Below, one piece after another: positions 62,008-64,000 of a stretch of DNA of 64,000 nucleotides. The DNA is from Phaeospirillum sp. GTDB taxonomy: Bacteria; Pseudomonadota; Alphaproteobacteria; Rhodospirillales; Magnetospirillaceae. Position 1 is the first letter of the stretch; each line of letters opens with the position of its first letter. The position numbers and the translations under genes were made by a program. The notes under the pieces are model-generated. The model was given only the letters and a program-made list of their open reading frames with translations, did not search any database and was not told the origin of the DNA. Location of the stretch: NCBI GenBank assembly GCA_030651575.1, contig JAUSFB010000044.1, positions 62,001 to 126,000 on the forward strand. The letters are read 5' to 3'.

Positions 62008-63513
62008 ATGTCCAGACTTGCCATTCCTGTGCTTGCGTGTGGCTTTCTGCTGATCGCTTCTCCAGCGGAATTGGAAGAACTGCCCGATTCCGCCGTTGCT
62101 GCCCGACAGGAAGGAATTGAGAAATTCCAGCAGTGGCGGGAAACCATCCCCGATCTCGAACAGCGGCAGTACGAGCGTGTGAAGCGGATCGGCACGGGAG
62201 TGCTGTGGAACACCCGAGCCCTGGTGGCTCTGGGTGTGCTTCAAGTCATCACCTTGTTTATTCTGATCCGCGTCCTCGGCCAATTGGCAAGCCTAAAGAA
62301 AATCAGCTTCATCCGGTCGGCAGCGATTGAGCCAATCTCAGACAGCCAGCCCGACGCGACGTCGCCTTCCCACATGCCCTGTCAGTGGAAGGGCCTGTCC
62401 AAAACAACCATCAACAATATATTGTTGGTGGTGACTAGTGTCAGCATCGGTATCGGTGCGATCGAGCTTGGCCTGCGTCTCGCTTATCTCGACCAACCCT
62501 GGTCAGGGCGCAACTTCGCCGTGGATCCAGTGAATCAGGCGCTCACCAATGCTGGTATCATTCACGACCCCCTAGTCGGCTATATCGCTGCGCCGGGAAT
62601 TCGTAGTGGGACTACATACAATCATGGCGACGAAGGCATCCGCCTTAACCGTCAGCCAAAATCGGATGACGACAACCGTATCCGTCAGGGCGGAATCCTT
62701 GCGGTTGGGGATTCCTTTGTCTATGGGAGTGAAGTCTCCGACGATCAGTCCTGGCCAGCTCACCTGGAACGGCTAACCGGTCTGCCAGTGATCAATGGCG
62801 CGGCGGGGGGCTATGGCTTCGACCAAGCCTATCTGCGGATGGAAAGCCTGATCGCGGCGGTAAAGCCGAAAATCCTCATCCTCGGATGCATTCCAAACTG
62901 CATTCAAAGGAACGAACTCCGCTTGAACGCCGGACTGGTGAAGCCCTACTTCAAGGCCGAGAATGGCACCCTCCGGCTGATGAACTCGCCGGTTCGGCCC
63001 TATGCGCCTCAGATCAGGCATGTGGGGGTATGGCGCTATGTCTTCGGGCATCTCTACACGGCTTACTGGCTGGCGGACCGGTTGCGTCTGCGGACCCAAT
63101 GGCTCGTCTATGAGCACGAATACCAGTATGCCGACACCCCCGATGGTCCCGAGGTAACCTGCCTCCTCATGGAAAGGTTCGCCGGGCTGGCACGCCAATA
63201 TGATGCCAAGCCCATCGTCTTGATGGAGTACAGCGGACCGCAGGCTCTGGGAATGGACACGTCGCGCCAGTCGACCAAGGTTCCCTACGTTCTCAAATGT
63301 GCCGCCCAGAACGGGGTCGCGGTCGTGGATAGCTATGCCTATCTGCGCGAGCAGTACCAGCAAAGCGCTCAGGTGTTCTGGGAGCATTGGGTCAAACAGC
63401 CCTATGACACCATCAGCCATACGGGCCATATGTCGGGTCCGGGAAACCTGGCCATGGCCAAACTGCTCGCCGAGGTCATAGGAAAACCCACGGCTCCGGG
63501 AAAGCTTCCATGA
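62008..63513 (+). CDS. Membrane-anchored SGNH-hydrolase-like protein with an extra N-terminal region
   Basis: A 501-aa protein whose C-terminal part has the SGNH block I GGILAVGDSFVYGSEVSDDQ (Gly-Asp-Ser, near residue 235), NGAAGGYGFDQAYLRM (Gly block) and a late SHTGHMSGPGNLAMAKLL with the catalytic His. SGNH enzymes add or remove acyl groups on glycans. A membrane helix (TTINNILLVVTSVSIGIGAI) stands before it. The first 122 residues form a separate, helical part with two hydrophobic stretches that the downstream paralogue lacks; an internal ATG at 62374 could start a shorter form. Confidence 0.75.
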   Translation: MSRLAIPVLACGFLLIASPAELEELPDSAVAARQEGIEKFQQWRETIPDLEQRQYERVKRIGTGVLWNTRALVALGVLQVITLFILIRVLGQLASLKKISFIRSAAIEPISDSQPDATSPSHMPCQWKGLSKTTINNILLVVTSVSIGIGAIELGLRLAYLDQPWSGRNFAVDPVNQALTNAGIIHDPLVGYIAAPGIRSGTTYNHGDEGIRLNRQPKSDDDNRIRQGGILAVGDSFVYGSEVSDDQSWPAHLERLTGLPVINGAAGGYGFDQAYLRMESLIAAVKPKILILGCIPNCIQRNELRLNAGLVKPYFKAENGTLRLMNSPVRPYAPQIRHVGVWRYVFGHLYTAYWLADRLRLRTQWLVYEHEYQYADTPDGPEVTCLLMERFAGLARQYDAKPIVLMEYSGPQALGMDTSRQSTKVPYVLKCAAQNGVAVVDSYAYLREQYQQSAQVFWEHWVKQPYDTISHTGHMSGPGNLAMAKLLAEVIGKPTAPGKLP

Positions 63514-64000
63514 CCGCCAAGCCCCCATTCCACAGAAGGCGAGGGGCTCAGAACGGCCTATTGGTCTTGCTTGCCCTATGCGTGGGTATGGCCATTATCG
63601 AGACCGCCCTGCGGCTAACCACGCTTGAGCATCCGTGGGACCGGCGAAATTTCGCCGTCGATCCGGTCAATCAATCGCTCACCAATATGATGATCGACTA
63701 CGATCCCACCCTGGGCTATGTGGCCACTCCCTATCTGCGTGGACCGAAACACTATACCGGCGCGCCGGGAACCCGCCTAAACAGCACTGCCCAGTTGCTA
63801 AATGCAGACTTCTATAGCCATGGCGAGCGGGGCATCCGCCTTAATAAGGCGCCCGATGCCGGAGGAATCGATGCCATCCGCCAAGGCGGCGTCCTCGCCG
63901 TCGGCGATTCTTTCGTCTATGGCAGCGAGGTCCATGATGCGGATGCTTGGCCGGCCGTCCTGGAGGAGATGACCGGTCTACCCGTTATCAATGGCTCGGC
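63510..64000 (+). CDS. SGNH-hydrolase-like protein, second tandem copy (cut by window end)
   Basis: The first 163 codons of a paralogue of the preceding gene, starting at ATG 63510 (ATGA overlap). One membrane helix (GLLVLLALCVGMAIIETALR) is followed by RRNFAVDPVNQSLTN and IRQGGVLAVGDSFVYGSEVH, almost the same as in the first copy. An insert of about 20 residues (TGAPGTRLNSTAQLLNADF) separates the two shared blocks. The product is probably exported or membrane anchored with the active site in the periplasm, acting on the glycan made by the locus. Confidence 0.8.
   Translation, partial: MTAKPPFHRRRGAQNGLLVLLALCVGMAIIETALRLTTLEHPWDRRNFAVDPVNQSLTNMMIDYDPTLGYVATPYLRGPKHYTGAPGTRLNSTAQLLNADFYSHGERGIRLNKAPDAGGIDAIRQGGVLAVGDSFVYGSEVHDADAWPAVLEEMTGLPVINGS

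Noticed and set aside
1-64000. CRISPR arrays, rRNA or complete insertion sequences
   Set aside because: No regularly spaced direct repeats, rRNA-like stretches or terminal inverted repeats around a full transposase were seen.

Overview
The window is high-GC, densely coded chromosome of an alphaproteobacterium, most likely a Rhodospirillaceae member of the Magnetospirillum/Phaeospirillum type. This is inferred from gene content and cannot be proved without a database. Pointers are cbb3 oxidase genes behind a perfect FNR/FixK box, a MucR/Ros regulator, an alphaproteobacterial-type Fur, an ornithine-lipid gene pair (olsB-olsA), a SAM-II riboswitch before metK, a B12-dependent ribonucleotide reductase with cobO, and the conserved order miaB-phoH-ybeY-corC-lnt-XRE-metK-trmB.

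Layout. 0-2 kb: ccoO (cut by the window edge) and ccoN on the minus strand. 2-9.5 kb: an RlmI-like methyltransferase, tam, a YbhN-type membrane protein, then rpmH-rnpA-yidD-yidC-engB-argB. 9.5-17.6 kb: an accessory stretch with a 505-bp gene-poor gap, an XRE regulator, an HPP membrane protein, an FMN-dependent 2-hydroxy-acid dehydrogenase, an unknown protein, and a compact phage-derived module (S24 repressor, two small proteins of which one may be a permuted papain-like enzyme, podovirus-type portal, scaffold). This module has no visible terminase, capsid, tail or integrase. 17.6-27.5 kb: mscS, arsC, then the miaB to trmB block with the SAM-II riboswitch and a second XRE paralogue. 27.6-31.5 kb: two phosphate modules end to end (DUF47-pit and pstB-phoU), then cobO. 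31.5-43.8 kb: glnD, olsBA, fur, mucR, a TusA-like gene, rimI-tsaB, a VanX-type dipeptidase, an S4 protein, a zinc-ribbon protein and ftsEX-ydcF-plsC. 43.8-54 kb: nrdJ, dapB, argH-lptM-lysA-DUF4175 and ccoG. 54-64 kb: a DASS transporter with a divergent GntR regulator, a transposase scrap, and a surface-polysaccharide-type locus. That locus holds a glycosyltransferase, a truncated second glycosyltransferase, an oxidoreductase, a C-methyltransferase, a VOC protein, an unknown protein and two tandem SGNH-like proteins, the last cut by the window end.

How genes connect: ccoNO and ccoG serve microaerobic respiration. cobO makes adenosylcobalamin, which nrdJ needs. dapB and lysA belong to lysine/DAP synthesis, and argB and argH to arginine synthesis. 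yidC, lnt, olsBA, plsC, ftsEX and the LptM-like lipoprotein serve the envelope. PhoU, PstB, Pit and DUF47 handle phosphate. Many genes overlap by ATGA or GTGA, indicating translational coupling. The least explained parts are the phage-derived module and the 57.8-64 kb polysaccharide locus. No tRNA, rRNA or CRISPR array was seen.
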